64,000 bases of DNA from Pyruvatibacter sp. HU-CL02332 (GCF_040362765.1 NZ_BAABWK010000001.1:1589501-1653500), one strand, 5' to 3'. Counted from the stretch's first letter, positions 28,657 through 38,926 are shown. The notes: generated by a model from the sequence alone, not told the origin. A program made the numbers and translations.

Positions 28657-30189
28657 ATGGTGGCGCGGATCAATACTGTCGCCTTTGAAGGCGTTGAGGC
28701 ACGAGATGTAGGTGTCCAGGTCCAGATTTCGCCTGGCGTCCCCGCTTTCACCGTTGTGGGCCTGGGTGACAAGGCAGTTGCCGAAAGCCGCGAACGGGTA
28801 CGCGCCGCTCTCACCGCCATCGGTCTGGCGCTGCCGCCCAAGCGCATCACCGTCAATCTGGCGCCCGCCGACCTTCCCAAGGAAGGCAGCCATTATGATC
28901 TGCCCATCGCCCTTGCCCTGATGACCGCTCTGGGCGTTATCCCGCAGGACGCCATGGATGGGTTGTGTGTGCTCGGCGAGCTTGGTCTGGACGGCAGCAT
29001 TGCGCCGGTCACTGGTGCCTTGCCAGCCGCGATTGCTGCCAATGCAGCTGATCGCGGCCTTGTCTGTCCCGAGACCTGCGGGCCGGAAGCGGCCTGGGCC
29101 GGGGACATTGAGATCATTGCGCCCGCAACGCTTCTTGAGTTCGTCAATCACATCAAGGGTGTTCAGGTCCTGCCTGTGCCACGGCCCGGCACGCCGCCGC
29201 AGGTGGGCACGGTGCCAGACATGGCGGACATCAAGGGCCAGGAAACCGCCAAGCGTGCGCTCGAAGTGGCCGCCGCCGGGGCGCACAATCTGCTGTTCGT
29301 TGGCCCTCCGGGCGCGGGCAAGTCGATGCTGGCCAGCCGGTTGCCCGGCATTCTGCCGCCCATGACCCCCAAAGAGATGCTGGACGTCGCCATGGTGGCG
29401 TCCGTTGCCGGTGTTTTGGAAGGTGGAGCCCTCAGTCCCGATCGGCCTTTTAGGGCACCGCATCATTCAGCGTCCATGGCCGCCCTTGTGGGCGGTGGCA
29501 TCAAGGCCAAGCCCGGCGAAGTCTCGTTGGCCCATAACGGCGTGCTGTTTCTCGATGAATTGGCCGAATTTGCCCGCCCGGTGCTTGATGCCTTGCGGCA
29601 ACCCCTGGAAACAGGCTCTGCCGTCATCGCCCGGGCCAACCACCATGTGAGCTATCCGGCCCGCGTGCAGCTGGTCGCTGCCATGAATCCCTGCCGCTGC
29701 GGCTTTGCCAGTGAGCCCGGCTTGGCCTGCGGGCGCCTGCCGCGCTGTGCTCAGGACTATCAAACGAGGGTCTCAGGCCCGCTGATGGACCGAATTGACA
29801 TCCAGCTTGACGTGCCACCGGTTTCCGCTGCCGACATGCGCCATGGGGTGGCCGGTGAACCAAGCGCTGCCATTGCGGCACGGGTCAAAGCCGCCCGCGA
29901 AATCCAGACACAGCGATATGCTGAGCTGACAGACGGACAGAACATCATCACCAACGCTCAGGCGGACGGTCGGGTGTTGGAAAAAGTTGTTCAACTGGAT
30001 ACGGCGGGCCTTGATCTGATGGACAAGGCAGCGGAGTCCATGCGCCTGTCCGCGCGCGGATATGTGCGCGTATTGCGTGTGGCCCGCACCCTTTGTGATC
30101 TTGAAGGTGGTGGTCCCGTGACCCGGGCCCATCTGGCTGAAGCCCTGAGTTTCCGCCGGGCGCCCGCGCAGACCATTGTTGCTGCGTGA
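28657..30189 (+). CDS. comM: ComM/YifB family Mg-chelatase-like AAA+ ATPase
   Basis: The 510-aa protein is a YifB/ComM AAA+ ATPase, known in Vibrio as a hexameric branch-migration helicase for integrating foreign DNA. The N-terminal ChlI-like domain (VQVQISPGVPAFTVVGLGDKAV) precedes Walker A GPPGAGKS at residues 216-223 and Walker B VLFLDELAEF. FRAPHHSASMAALVGGG and the cysteine-rich MNPCRCG...CGRLPRC zinc-type segment are typical. Start ATG 28657 follows AGGGCAGGA. A candidate SOS box lies upstream. Whether it acts in recombination here is inferred. Confidence 0.93.
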   Translation: MVARINTVAFEGVEARDVGVQVQISPGVPAFTVVGLGDKAVAESRERVRAALTAIGLALPPKRITVNLAPADLPKEGSHYDLPIALALMTALGVIPQDAMDGLCVLGELGLDGSIAPVTGALPAAIAANAADRGLVCPETCGPEAAWAGDIEIIAPATLLEFVNHIKGVQVLPVPRPGTPPQVGTVPDMADIKGQETAKRALEVAAAGAHNLLFVGPPGAGKSMLASRLPGILPPMTPKEMLDVAMVASVAGVLEGGALSPDRPFRAPHHSASMAALVGGGIKAKPGEVSLAHNGVLFLDELAEFARPVLDALRQPLETGSAVIARANHHVSYPARVQLVAAMNPCRCGFASEPGLACGRLPRCAQDYQTRVSGPLMDRIDIQLDVPPVSAADMRHGVAGEPSAAIAARVKAAREIQTQRYAELTDGQNIITNAQADGRVLEKVVQLDTAGLDLMDKAAESMRLSARGYVRVLRVARTLCDLEGGGPVTRAHLAEALSFRRAPAQTIVAA

Positions 30190-30335
30190 GGCCGGTTGAG
30201 TGACCCAATTTGGCAAAAACGGCAGAATTGCTACGAATTTCGCTCCGAGTTAACGCGATCTTCAGGGGCCCATGACAATTCTAGGCAGATCGTCCGGACG
30301 CCGTTTTAGCGGCGGGTTTCAGGAGCTGCCGATTT

Positions 30336-32519
30336 ATGCCTTTTGGCCTTCCCTCCAAATCTGGCCAGACACCGTCACGCCAGCACATGCCGGGTCGGCG
30401 TGGGACTGTGGCGCGCGCGTGGCTGGGCTCGCTTGGGGAAAGAACCAAAGCGTTGATCCGCAAGGCAACGGGCCTTGAAGGCGAGTATCGTGAACTCGTG
30501 TCCCTGCGCAGCGAAGCGCACCTGCTGCGCGGGCTTCTGGCTGGTCAGGCAGACATCATCTTCAGGCGCAATACCAGAGGCCAGCTGACATTCGTCAACG
30601 ATGTGTTTTGCGATACGTTCGGCGTGACGCGCGAACAGGTCCTGGGCCGTCCATTCACCCCCCATGTAGATGCCAGCACCGGCGAAGGCCTCCTCGGCAA
30701 GGCGCCAACGGTTGAAGCTGCTCAGGGGGCCGGTGGCGCACAAAAGTTCCGCATCCGAACTGATCAGCGCATCAAGACGCTAGGCGGCTGGCGGTGGATT
30801 GGCTGGGAAGAGCTTCCGATCCGCGACGACAATGGCCGCCTGGTCGAAATTCAGTGCGCGGGCCGTGACATCACCGAGCGCAAGAACACCGAACGCGACC
30901 TCGCCCGGGCCCGCGATGAAGCTGAACAGGCCAATCAGGGCAAGTCCGCCTTCCTTGCCACCATCAGCCACGAAATCCGCACGCCGATGAACGGCATCAT
31001 CGGCATCTCGGCATTGCTAAGCGAAACAACCCTGTCGCCGGAGCAGGCCAACTATGTGCAGGCCGTGCGGCGCTCCGGCCGTGCCTTGCTCCGCCTGATT
31101 GACGACATTCTTGATTTTTCAAAAGTAGAAGCAGGCCATCTGGAGCTGGAGCAACATCCCTTCTCCCTAGAGGAGATGGCGCAGGGCCTTGCGGAGCTTC
31201 TTGCGCCGCGCGCCCAGCAACGCGGCATCAGCCTGTCCACGGTTCTGGACCCCACCTTGCCCATGCAGGTCATTGGCGATCAGGGCCGCCTGCATCAGGT
31301 GTTTGCAAATCTCGTCGGCAACGCCATCAAATTCACCGACAAGGGCGGCGTCACGCTCGTGCTGCGGCGCGGACAGTCCCCGTCATCGGATGGCCAGACG
31401 GCCATTCTCGAAGCGCAGGTCATCGATACCGGCATCGGTATGGGTGAAGAAGACCAGCGCATCGTGTTTGAAGAATTCCAGCAGGCGCGGGCGGCTGCTG
31501 CCCAGCGCCGCGGCGGCACCGGGCTTGGTCTGGCAATTTCGCGCCGCCTTGTCAGCACCATGAACGGCACGATCTCTTTGAAGAGCGCACCTGGCCGTGG
31601 CACCACTTTCTCGGTGTCCATTCCCATGCCGATTGCTGACGCAGAACCGCTCGGAGATGACACGAGCCTCGCAGACATAACTTGCACTGTGGCGATTGAA
31701 GGCCACGAGGCGGAAGCTGTTGCCGAAGTCATCCGCCAGCACGGCGGCACGCCGAATATGGTTGCGGACACGCTCCCGATCCGCGACCAGATTGCCAACA
31801 CCGAGGTTCTGATCGCCGATGCGGCACTCCTGACCGAAGACGGCGTTGAGACGTTGCGCGGCGCCAATCCCAACCTGCGCATCCTTGCCGCTTCTCTGGC
31901 GGGCGATCGGGCGCAGGCTTTGGCCGTGACGACGCGGGCCGACTTCTCGGTAGACGGATATGTTCTGTTGCCTGCGCGCCGTCAGACACTGATTGCTGTC
32001 ATCCGTGATGACGCAAGCCTTAGTGATGGCGCTGGCGAGCACACTGCGTCACACCTCACAGGCGATGAAGACCCCGACATACTGGTTCCCGATGGCTCTG
32101 CCGGCAGCGGTGAGCCGACCGGCCGCCGGGTGCTGTTGGCGGAAGACAATGACGTCAACGCATTGCTGACGGTGAGTGTTCTTGAACGCGACGGCCATGA
32201 AGTCATCCGCGTCCTCAATGGGCGGGAAGCAGTTGAGGCCCTCAACACCCAGGCCCGGTTCGACATTGTTCTCATGGACATGCATATGCCGGAGATGGAT
32301 GGCGTCGAAGCGACCCGTGCCCTGCGCGATCATGGCCATGGCGTGCATGTAGTGGCGCTTACGGCAAACGCCTATTCAGAAGACCGTCAGATGTGTCTGG
32401 ATGCCGGAATGGACGACTACCTCTCCAAACCTGTCGAGCCTGAAGCCCTTCGCGATATCCTGATCAACCTCGAGGCGGTGGACGTCACCGCAGACGAGAG
32501 CCTGCCAAAAGCCGGCTGA
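30336..32519 (+). CDS. Hybrid PAS sensor histidine kinase with receiver domains
   Basis: The 727-aa soluble protein has no membrane segment. PAS/PAC spans about residues 65-190, ending CAGRDITERKNTE. HisKA has ISHEIRTPMNGI with phospho-His212. HATPase_c has NLVGNAIKF, DTGIGMG and GGTGLGLAIS. A region at about 445-560 looks like a degenerate receiver without an obvious phospho-acceptor. A full receiver follows (about 598-715), with AEDND, acceptor Asp648 in LMDMHMP and a conserved KP near its end. This is the BarA/hybrid kinase layout; its target is unknown. AGGAG sits ten bases before the ATG. Confidence 0.92.
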   Translation: MPFGLPSKSGQTPSRQHMPGRRGTVARAWLGSLGERTKALIRKATGLEGEYRELVSLRSEAHLLRGLLAGQADIIFRRNTRGQLTFVNDVFCDTFGVTREQVLGRPFTPHVDASTGEGLLGKAPTVEAAQGAGGAQKFRIRTDQRIKTLGGWRWIGWEELPIRDDNGRLVEIQCAGRDITERKNTERDLARARDEAEQANQGKSAFLATISHEIRTPMNGIIGISALLSETTLSPEQANYVQAVRRSGRALLRLIDDILDFSKVEAGHLELEQHPFSLEEMAQGLAELLAPRAQQRGISLSTVLDPTLPMQVIGDQGRLHQVFANLVGNAIKFTDKGGVTLVLRRGQSPSSDGQTAILEAQVIDTGIGMGEEDQRIVFEEFQQARAAAAQRRGGTGLGLAISRRLVSTMNGTISLKSAPGRGTTFSVSIPMPIADAEPLGDDTSLADITCTVAIEGHEAEAVAEVIRQHGGTPNMVADTLPIRDQIANTEVLIADAALLTEDGVETLRGANPNLRILAASLAGDRAQALAVTTRADFSVDGYVLLPARRQTLIAVIRDDASLSDGAGEHTASHLTGDEDPDILVPDGSAGSGEPTGRRVLLAEDNDVNALLTVSVLERDGHEVIRVLNGREAVEALNTQARFDIVLMDMHMPEMDGVEATRALRDHGHGVHVVALTANAYSEDRQMCLDAGMDDYLSKPVEPEALRDILINLEAVDVTADESLPKAG

Positions 32520-32859
32520 CAGCGCTTTTGCGCCTCTTTGACGCCCGCAACCCTTTACCCGTAGCCGGCGGAAATCCCAAGAAAACTGACAATAAATTCA
32601 ATCTGTTAGGCCCTCGGAGCCAACGGTGATAGAATTGTGGGGTCGATTTTGACCGGCAATCGCGCCTGTCAGAGTGACACCGTGGCGTCACATTGACGTG
32701 GCAATGCCATCACCGGCTTCAGATATTGAATGTTTTGGTGTCGTTGCCGTGTGCGCGCACAGGCTAATAGGGCTGGACAACGGCCCGAATTCTGCTGACA
32801 AGCAGAGAGCAGCACCGGGCGGGAATAATCACCTCCGGGCGCAACAGGGAGTACCGGGT
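32520..32859. other. 340-bp gene-free region before the OlsB-like gene
   Basis: No gene is supported here. There are short inverted repeats around GTGACACCGTGGCGTCAC. At the right end, CAGGGAG lies about eight bases before the TTG start I prefer for the next gene. The plus-strand frame of that gene stays open leftwards to 32674, but codon use there is unlike its body. No terminator with a T-tract follows the upstream kinase. Confidence 0.4.
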
Positions 32860-34044
32860 TTGTTCAAGCAGCTTGCCGTGGCCGGACTGCGCCGAGGATT
32901 TGGTGCCGTCAAAGCCCTGCGCTCCCGCTATACCCGCCGCCGACGCATGCGCACGCGCAGCTTGCTGCGGTTGACCCGTGGCTTTGTTGCCCGCAGCCGC
33001 TATGGCCATCACCTTGGTATGTCCCAGCATGCGCGTACGCCCAAGACACGTCGTGTCTTCTGGGGCTTTGAACCCCGCCACATGAGACCTTCCCAGAATC
33101 CGGCTCTTGCCAAACTCTCCGGCAAGCCCGTCAACCGCGCTGCGCGCTACTCGGGCAAATATGGCCCGCCGCCGCGTCCCCTGGCTCGCCGTAAATCTCT
33201 GGAAGTGCGCGTCGCGGAAACAGAAGCTGAAGTCCGCGCTGCCCAGCGCCTGCGCTACAAGGTCTTCTATGAAGAGATGTCCGCTCAGGCGAGCCCGCGC
33301 ATGGCCGCAGAGCGCCGCGACTTTGATCACTTCGATGCCTTTGCAGACCACCTGCTGGTGATCGACCACTCCCGCATCCCCGAGGACTACTCAGGCCGTG
33401 GCGTTCCCGAAGATGCCATCGTCGGCACCTATCGGCTGATGCGCCAGGAAGTGGCCGAGGCAAATGGCGGGTTTTACACCGCCAATGAATTCGACATTGA
33501 GCCATGGGTTACCGCTGCGGGACCCGACACCCGCTTCTTGGAACTTGGCCGGTCGTGCGTGCACATCGACCACCGCTCGCGGCCGACGCTTGAGCTGATG
33601 TGGCATGCCATCATCAGCTATCTGGTGCACTACGAACTCGACATCATGTTTGGCTGCGCAAGTCTTGAGGGCACCAACCCGGACGAGCTGGCGCTGCCCC
33701 TGTCCTTCATGCACCACTATTGCCGCGGCGATGTGGAAACCACCCCGCCCGTGCGTGCACGCGACGAACTGTTTGTCGATATGAACCGCATGCCCAAGGA
33801 CGACGTGGAAGCCAGAAAAGGCCTGCGTGCCCTGCCGCCCCTCATCAAGGGTTATCTGCGGGCCGGTGCCACCATCGGCGACGGCGCGGTGGTTGATGAG
33901 CAGTTCGGTACAACCGACGTGCTCATTGTGTTCCCAGCCAACCAGATCAGCGACCGCTACCGCGACAAGTTCGGCAAGGGCGACATGCGCAACGACGGTC
34001 TGCCAGCCGACGACAGCCAGACCAGCAAATCGGCCAGTCTCTAG
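32860..34044 (+). CDS. OlsB-like GNAT N-acyltransferase
   Basis: The core, from about LEVRVAETEAEVRAAQRLRYKVFYEEM to VLIVFPANQI, matches the OlsB/hemolysin-type GNAT acyltransferases (PF13444). These transfer a 3-hydroxyacyl group from acyl-ACP to ornithine for ornithine lipids. LELGRSCVHIDHRSRPTLELMW and FGCASLEGTNP are characteristic. Before the core lie about 110 extra residues, very rich in Arg, whose codon use looks genuine back to TTG 32860 (394 aa). Shorter starts at ATG 32947, 33019 and 33082 are possible. No olsA is adjacent, though plsC lies 19 kb away; substrate is inferred. Confidence 0.82.
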   Translation: MFKQLAVAGLRRGFGAVKALRSRYTRRRRMRTRSLLRLTRGFVARSRYGHHLGMSQHARTPKTRRVFWGFEPRHMRPSQNPALAKLSGKPVNRAARYSGKYGPPPRPLARRKSLEVRVAETEAEVRAAQRLRYKVFYEEMSAQASPRMAAERRDFDHFDAFADHLLVIDHSRIPEDYSGRGVPEDAIVGTYRLMRQEVAEANGGFYTANEFDIEPWVTAAGPDTRFLELGRSCVHIDHRSRPTLELMWHAIISYLVHYELDIMFGCASLEGTNPDELALPLSFMHHYCRGDVETTPPVRARDELFVDMNRMPKDDVEARKGLRALPPLIKGYLRAGATIGDGAVVDEQFGTTDVLIVFPANQISDRYRDKFGKGDMRNDGLPADDSQTSKSASL

Positions 34045-34175
34045 ACAGGCATAACCCCGGTGATACTCCCTACCTGCGGACCACAATTGGCGTAATGCTT
34101 CAATAGTCAACGAGCAGCAACAGGCAGTCTGAGGGCGTAACCCCCCTGTGTCTGATCGAGCCGTCTGGAGCTGCC

Positions 34176-34667
34176 ATGTCCCCCCGCTTATGCATCACTT
34201 CCATATCATTTACCTGCCTGTTGACTGCGTGCACCACGCTGAAGGAAATCGATACAAGCATTGATATCGATGCGCCGCCATGCACGGTCTATGCAACGCT
34301 GGCGGACTTTGGGAACTACGCGCTTTGGAATCCCTATCACGTACGTGTCGCGGGCAGCGGCGTTGTCGGAGAAGGTCTGGAGGTGCGTGTTTCGCGCCCG
34401 GATGGCGTGGTGGTGGATGTCCCACACGTCCGGTTGCTCGAGGCAGAGCCCTGTCAGTCTTTGGCCTGGGGTGGTGGGATCAACGGCATCTTTGCCGGGG
34501 AACATCGCTTCGATCTTGAGCAGCGTGAAGATGGCAATACCCATCTGTCACATACAGAGGTTTTCAGTGGTCTGTTCATTGGCTTTGCCGATTTGCCGGT
34601 GCCGGTTCTGACCGAAGGCTACGAGAGAATGAATGAAGCCTTGCGTCGCGAGGTTGAGGGAAAATAG
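34176..34667 (+). CDS. SRPBCC (START-like) lipoprotein
   Basis: The 163-aa product has a short N-terminus MSPR, a hydrophobic stretch and the lipobox LLTAC with Cys19, which predicts a lipid anchor. The rest is an SRPBCC/polyketide-cyclase-like domain: SIDIDAPPCTVYATLADFGNYALWNPY, then a beta-rich body and C-terminal helix. This fold usually occurs in cytosolic ligand-binding proteins, so export is unusual. It converges on an AraC gene with heptamer repeats in between. Ligand unknown. Confidence 0.78.
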   Translation: MSPRLCITSISFTCLLTACTTLKEIDTSIDIDAPPCTVYATLADFGNYALWNPYHVRVAGSGVVGEGLEVRVSRPDGVVVDVPHVRLLEAEPCQSLAWGGGINGIFAGEHRFDLEQREDGNTHLSHTEVFSGLFIGFADLPVPVLTEGYERMNEALRREVEGK

Positions 34668-34708
34668 CCACTCGCCACTAGCCACTCGCCACTCGCCACT
34701 CGCCAGTC
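34667..34708. repeat. Six-copy 7-bp tandem repeat
   Basis: Six tandem heptamers read GCCACTC, GCCACTA, GCCACTC, GCCACTC, GCCACTC and GCCAGTC. They begin at the last base of the SRPBCC stop codon and end 8 bp before the stop of the convergent AraC gene. They carry no coding information on either strand. Confidence 0.9.
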
Positions 34709-34716
34709 ATTGCGCG

Positions 34717-35643
34717 TCAGCCGGTAGTTGTCTGCGACATATGCCGGAACGCTTGGGGCGTTACATTCGCAGAGCGCAGGAAATCCCGCTGGAAGTGAGC
34801 CTGGTCCGCGTAGCCACAACAGTATCCGATTTCTGCTAACCCTATTTCAGTATGCGTAAGGTGACGGGTCGCCACACGAATACGCGCCCGCCGGAGCACG
34901 GTCGAGAATGTCCGGTGCTCCGCCAAGAGTCGCCGTTGCAAGGTACGCGGCGACAGTGCCATGCAGTGCGCGGCGTCAGCGACTTTCCAGCTGCGCCCAA
35001 TGTCAGCAGCCAGCACATCAGTCAGGCGGTCACTGAATGGAACAGTGATGGCCGCATCCTGAGGCGGTTGCACACGATACCTGCTGCTGCTCCAGCAGAT
35101 TCGGAAATGCGAAAGAGCTTGGTTGCTTGGCAGGTTCAACTGGCGAAGCGTCTCGGGCTTGTGGGTCTTTCCATCCACTTCCAAGCATACTTCCTGCAGG
35201 CCGATCAAACCCGCAAGGCCGACAAGCACACCAGCGATAAGGCAGTTTTCTCCGACGGTCGTAGGCGCCTTGGCGCTCTCACTCTCGCGCGTACAATTCC
35301 ATGCAGCGCTCCCCTCACAGACAATCCGTGTGCGGTGCGCATGGTGGTAGTAGCGCTCCATCCGCATCCACTTGTCTGCCAGTGTTGCTGCCTGCTGAGG
35401 TTGCCTCAGGATTGCCAGGGTGGGTGTTTCATCCGCCAGGCCCAGGTGTTGCCCAACGTCCAGCAACAGACCGGTCCCCTGTTCATGTACAGCGCGCTGG
35501 ATCAGCCGCCGTTTCAGATCATCATCTAAAGTCGCTCGGTCAAAGGGATCTGGCCTCACCAGATCAACCACAAGATCCGGCATCTGGTGTTCAAGAACCC
35601 CGATCAAAAGGCTTACAAGGCCCGTATGTGTAAAACTAGCCAT
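34717..35643 (-). CDS. AraC-family transcriptional regulator
   Basis: The 308-aa protein has a C-terminal double helix-turn-helix, about residues 215-300: VADAAHCMALSPRTLQRRLLAEHRTF, then IGLAEIGYCCGYADQAHFQRDFLRSANVTPQAFR. The N-terminal 190 residues resemble the arabinose-binding-like domain found in OruR/ArgR-type AraC proteins; the effector is unknown. It starts 50 bp downstream of the DUF4386 gene on the same strand, so the two are probably cotranscribed and it may regulate that gene. Confidence 0.88.
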   Translation of the reverse strand: MASFTHTGLVSLLIGVLEHQMPDLVVDLVRPDPFDRATLDDDLKRRLIQRAVHEQGTGLLLDVGQHLGLADETPTLAILRQPQQAATLADKWMRMERYYHHAHRTRIVCEGSAAWNCTRESESAKAPTTVGENCLIAGVLVGLAGLIGLQEVCLEVDGKTHKPETLRQLNLPSNQALSHFRICWSSSRYRVQPPQDAAITVPFSDRLTDVLAADIGRSWKVADAAHCMALSPRTLQRRLLAEHRTFSTVLRRARIRVATRHLTHTEIGLAEIGYCCGYADQAHFQRDFLRSANVTPQAFRHMSQTTTG

Positions 35644-35693
35644 CAGCCCATGCTGACCCCGGCCTGTTCAATAATGTCGTTTCCCCAAAGTGG

Positions 35694-36470
35694 TTATAGA
35701 ATGGCCGGCACCGTCATGCCCGCAAAAAGCAGGACGCCGATGCTGGCCACGTACGCACCCATCCCTGGAAAGCTGGCGGCATCGTTTCGGCGCCACAGCA
35801 TGATTGCCAGTAGAATATGCCAGGCTCCCAGCAGCGGGAAGCCAAATGCCACCAGCACATCAAGCACGTCTCCGGATACGCCAATTTGCTCTCCGGCAAG
35901 CAGCAGCATCAAGGCAGAAAGCACCAGACCACACCACCCGAATCCAGCGCTTAGACCGGGCATTTTGCGGAGGATGAGGCTGGTGGCCGCAAGCCAGACC
36001 GCCCAGCATAAATTGGCAATGTGCTCTCCCACCAACATGCCCGCATAGTGGTTGAAGGCCCCCTCCAACATGGCGGCCATTGCGGCTTTGTCCGGGTCCG
36101 CTGCCTCAGAAACCAGCCACGGAATAAGAATGACCCATCGTCCAAAACCCAAAGCCTGACAGAGCCCGGCCAGAGTGCCGAATACAAGCAGGAGAAGAGC
36201 CCGGGTTGGGGCATGCGGCTGAAGCAGTTGATGCAGAAGCACCGAAAGCAGGATTTGTGTCAGCCCGGTCATGGTGAGTGCCCAATAGGTCGGGCGGATC
36301 ACGTCCGAATTGGCTGAGAACAGAGCAAAGCGTTCAGCTGCGGGGTATCGCAACACCTCGGGAAAATCGAATGCAGGTCCAAGGATGGAAAACCCTGCAA
36401 ACATGATGACGATATGAAGACCGAGAAAGAGCGCGGTGGTGCGGTCAAGACGGCGAGAGGGGCTGTGCAT
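35694..36470 (-). CDS. DUF4386-like multi-pass membrane protein
   Basis: The 258-aa protein is highly hydrophobic, with about six or seven membrane segments: TALFLGLHIVIMFAGFSIL, a TM around 60-82, ALLLLVFGTLAGLCQALGF, one around 150-165, and two to three C-terminal segments. The overall pattern, with an internal WVILIPWLVSEAADPDKAAM loop, suggests the DUF4386 family, whose function is unknown. I am only moderately sure of the family. It is the upstream member of a pair with the AraC regulator. Confidence 0.68.
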   Translation of the reverse strand: MHSPSRRLDRTTALFLGLHIVIMFAGFSILGPAFDFPEVLRYPAAERFALFSANSDVIRPTYWALTMTGLTQILLSVLLHQLLQPHAPTRALLLLVFGTLAGLCQALGFGRWVILIPWLVSEAADPDKAAMAAMLEGAFNHYAGMLVGEHIANLCWAVWLAATSLILRKMPGLSAGFGWCGLVLSALMLLLAGEQIGVSGDVLDVLVAFGFPLLGAWHILLAIMLWRRNDAASFPGMGAYVASIGVLLFAGMTVPAIL

Positions 36471-36652
36471 CGGGTGCTCCTAAGAACAATGGTCCCGATA
36501 GGGTGCCCGCTTAGGCCGCACAGATATTGAAAGATCGCGCCACCCGTCGCGTCTCGCACCAGACATTTTTTGCCCGTAGTCGCACCCCGGTGGCCTTCAA
36601 TCGACCGGACTTGAGGGTGCTCATCCGCCTCGTACGGAGATTGCCGTTTTAA

Positions 36653-38926
36653 TTAAGTATCCAGGCCGTAAGCGGCGATTGCTGCAAGGTTCACCAGATC
36701 TGAAACCGCAGCCCCCATGGGTGCAATCTGCACGGACTTTTCAAGTCCCACCAGCAGTGGCCCGATGATCGACGCGCCGCCCAGCTCCGACAGCATTTTT
36801 GTGGAAATCGATGCCGAGTGGATGGCCGGCATCACCAGCACATTTGCAGGTTCGGTCAGCCGGCAGAACGGATACATGCTCATGGCGTCGCGGTTAAGCG
36901 CCACGTCCGCAGACATTTCACCGTCATACTCAAAGTCACGCTGCTTCTGATCCAGGATCTCCACTGCTTCGCGTACACGCTCGGAGCGCTCGCCCATCGG
37001 GTGACCGAATGTGGAATAGGCCAGCAGGGCCACGCGCGGCTCATAGCCAAGACGGCGGGCAACATCCGCACTCTCGATGGCAATGTCGGCGAGTTCTTGA
37101 GCTGTCGGCATGTCATGCACATTGGTGTCCGCCACCAGTACCGTGCGCCCGCGCGCAACCACCATGGACATGCCCATGGCGCGCTTGCCTGGCGCATCGT
37201 CAATGACACGACGTACGTCACCAAGCGCAACGGAGTAGGAGCGTGTCACACCGGTAATCAAGGCATCCGCATCGCCGGCAGAGACCATGGACGCTGCAAA
37301 GATGTTGCGGTCGTTGAACACCATGCGCGTACAGTCACGCGCGAGGTAGCCACGCCGCTGCAGCTTGTCATAAAGCGCGTCCGCATAGTCAGGTGCCGCA
37401 TCAGACGTGCGCTGGTTGATGATCTCGATGCCCGTCTCGTCTTCAAGCCCGACATCTTTCATCTGTCCACGGATGATTTCCTCGCGGCCCAGTAGAATGG
37501 GTGTACCCAGTCCCTGGTCGCGGAACGCGATGGCTGCCCGCACGACCTTGCTTTCTTCGCCTTCCGCAAAGACAACGCGCTTTGGTTCGCGGCGCACACG
37601 CTCGACGATAAAGCCAAGCGACGCCGCCGTCGGGTCAAGGCGCACAGTCAGCTCATGGATATAGCTTTCCATATCGATGATCGGACGCTGGGCAACACCG
37701 GATTCCATCGCGGCTTTTGCAACCGCTGTCGGCACCGTCGTGATGAGGCGCGGATCAAACGGCACGGGAATGATGTAATCCTTGCCGTAACGAGGCCGCA
37801 TGCCGTGATAGGCCGCAGCCACTTCGTCCGGCACGTCTTCGCGCGCCAGGGTGGCCAGCGCTTCAGCAGCTGCAATCTTCATGGCGTCATTGATGGTGGA
37901 TGCCCGCACATCCAGTGCACCGCGGAAGATGTAGGGGAACCCAAGAACGTTGTTCACCTGATTGGGGTAGTCCGAGCGGCCTGTCGCCATGATGACGTCA
38001 TCACGCACTTCATGAGCTTCTTCCGGTGTAATCTCCGGGTCCGGATTGGCCATGGCAAAAATGATCGGGCTGGGGGCCATGGAGGCAACCATGTCCGGTG
38101 TCAGCGCGCCTTTGACGGACACGCCAAAGAACGCATCCGCGCCGTCCATCGCTTCTTCAAGCGTGCGTTTGTCGGTGGGGGCAGCGTGCGCTGACTTCCA
38201 CTGGTTCATGCCCTCCTGGCGGCCCTGATAGATCACACCCTTGGTGTCGCACAAAAGCGCGTTTTCAGTTTTGACGCCCATGGCTTTGACGAGCTCAAGG
38301 CAGGCAATGCCCGCCGAGCCTGCGCCGTTGACCACGAGTTTCATGTCTTCAAATTTGCGGCCTGTCAGATGACAGGCATTGATGAGACCCGCAGCTGCAA
38401 TGATGGCAGTGCCGTGCTGGTCATCATGGAACACGGGAATGTCCATGAGTTCGCGCAGGCGCTCTTCCACCATGAAGCACTCAGGCGCCTTGATGTCTTC
38501 AAGGTTGATGCCGCCAAAGGATGGTCCCAGATAGCGCACCGCATTGATGAATGCGTCCGCGTCGTCGGTATCGACTTCAAGGTCGATTGAATCCACATCC
38601 GCAAACCGCTTGAAAAGAACCGCCTTGCCTTCCATCACCGGTTTGGACGCCAGCGCCCCCAGATTGCCCAGGCCCAGAATGGCCGTGCCGTTCGAGATCA
38701 CGGCAACAAGGTTGCCCTTGGCGGTGTAATCGTAGGCAGTCGCAGGATTGTCAGCGATGGCGCGCACGGGCGCGGCCACGCCCGGCGAATAGGCCAGCGA
38801 CAGGTCGCGCTGACTGGCCATCGGCTTGGTTGGTGTGATTTCCAGCTTGCCCGGACGGCCTTCGGAGTGAAACAGCAGGGCTTCTTCGTCTGTGTAGCGG
38901 CGGCGGCCGCCGGAGCCTTCGGTCAT
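36653..38926 (-). CDS. maeB: NADP-dependent malic enzyme with C-terminal phosphotransacetylase domain
   Basis: The enzyme decarboxylates malate to pyruvate with NADP, feeding gluconeogenesis and NADPH supply. The 757-aa length is that of MaeB-type hybrid enzymes. The catalytic half, residues 1-430, has [50 protein letters not shown] and the nucleotide-binding [15 protein letters not shown]. The second half, about 440-757, is homologous to phosphate acetyltransferase ([31 protein letters not shown]); in this family it is thought regulatory rather than active. Divergent from mutS. Confidence 0.96.
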   Translation of the reverse strand: MTEGSGGRRRYTDEEALLFHSEGRPGKLEITPTKPMASQRDLSLAYSPGVAAPVRAIADNPATAYDYTAKGNLVAVISNGTAILGLGNLGALASKPVMEGKAVLFKRFADVDSIDLEVDTDDADAFINAVRYLGPSFGGINLEDIKAPECFMVEERLRELMDIPVFHDDQHGTAIIAAAGLINACHLTGRKFEDMKLVVNGAGSAGIACLELVKAMGVKTENALLCDTKGVIYQGRQEGMNQWKSAHAAPTDKRTLEEAMDGADAFFGVSVKGALTPDMVASMAPSPIIFAMANPDPEITPEEAHEVRDDVIMATGRSDYPNQVNNVLGFPYIFRGALDVRASTINDAMKIAAAEALATLAREDVPDEVAAAYHGMRPRYGKDYIIPVPFDPRLITTVPTAVAKAAMESGVAQRPIIDMESYIHELTVRLDPTAASLGFIVERVRREPKRVVFAEGEESKVVRAAIAFRDQGLGTPILLGREEIIRGQMKDVGLEDETGIEIINQRTSDAAPDYADALYDKLQRRGYLARDCTRMVFNDRNIFAASMVSAGDADALITGVTRSYSVALGDVRRVIDDAPGKRAMGMSMVVARGRTVLVADTNVHDMPTAQELADIAIESADVARRLGYEPRVALLAYSTFGHPMGERSERVREAVEILDQKQRDFEYDGEMSADVALNRDAMSMYPFCRLTEPANVLVMPAIHSASISTKMLSELGGASIIGPLLVGLEKSVQIAPMGAAVSDLVNLAAIAAYGLDT

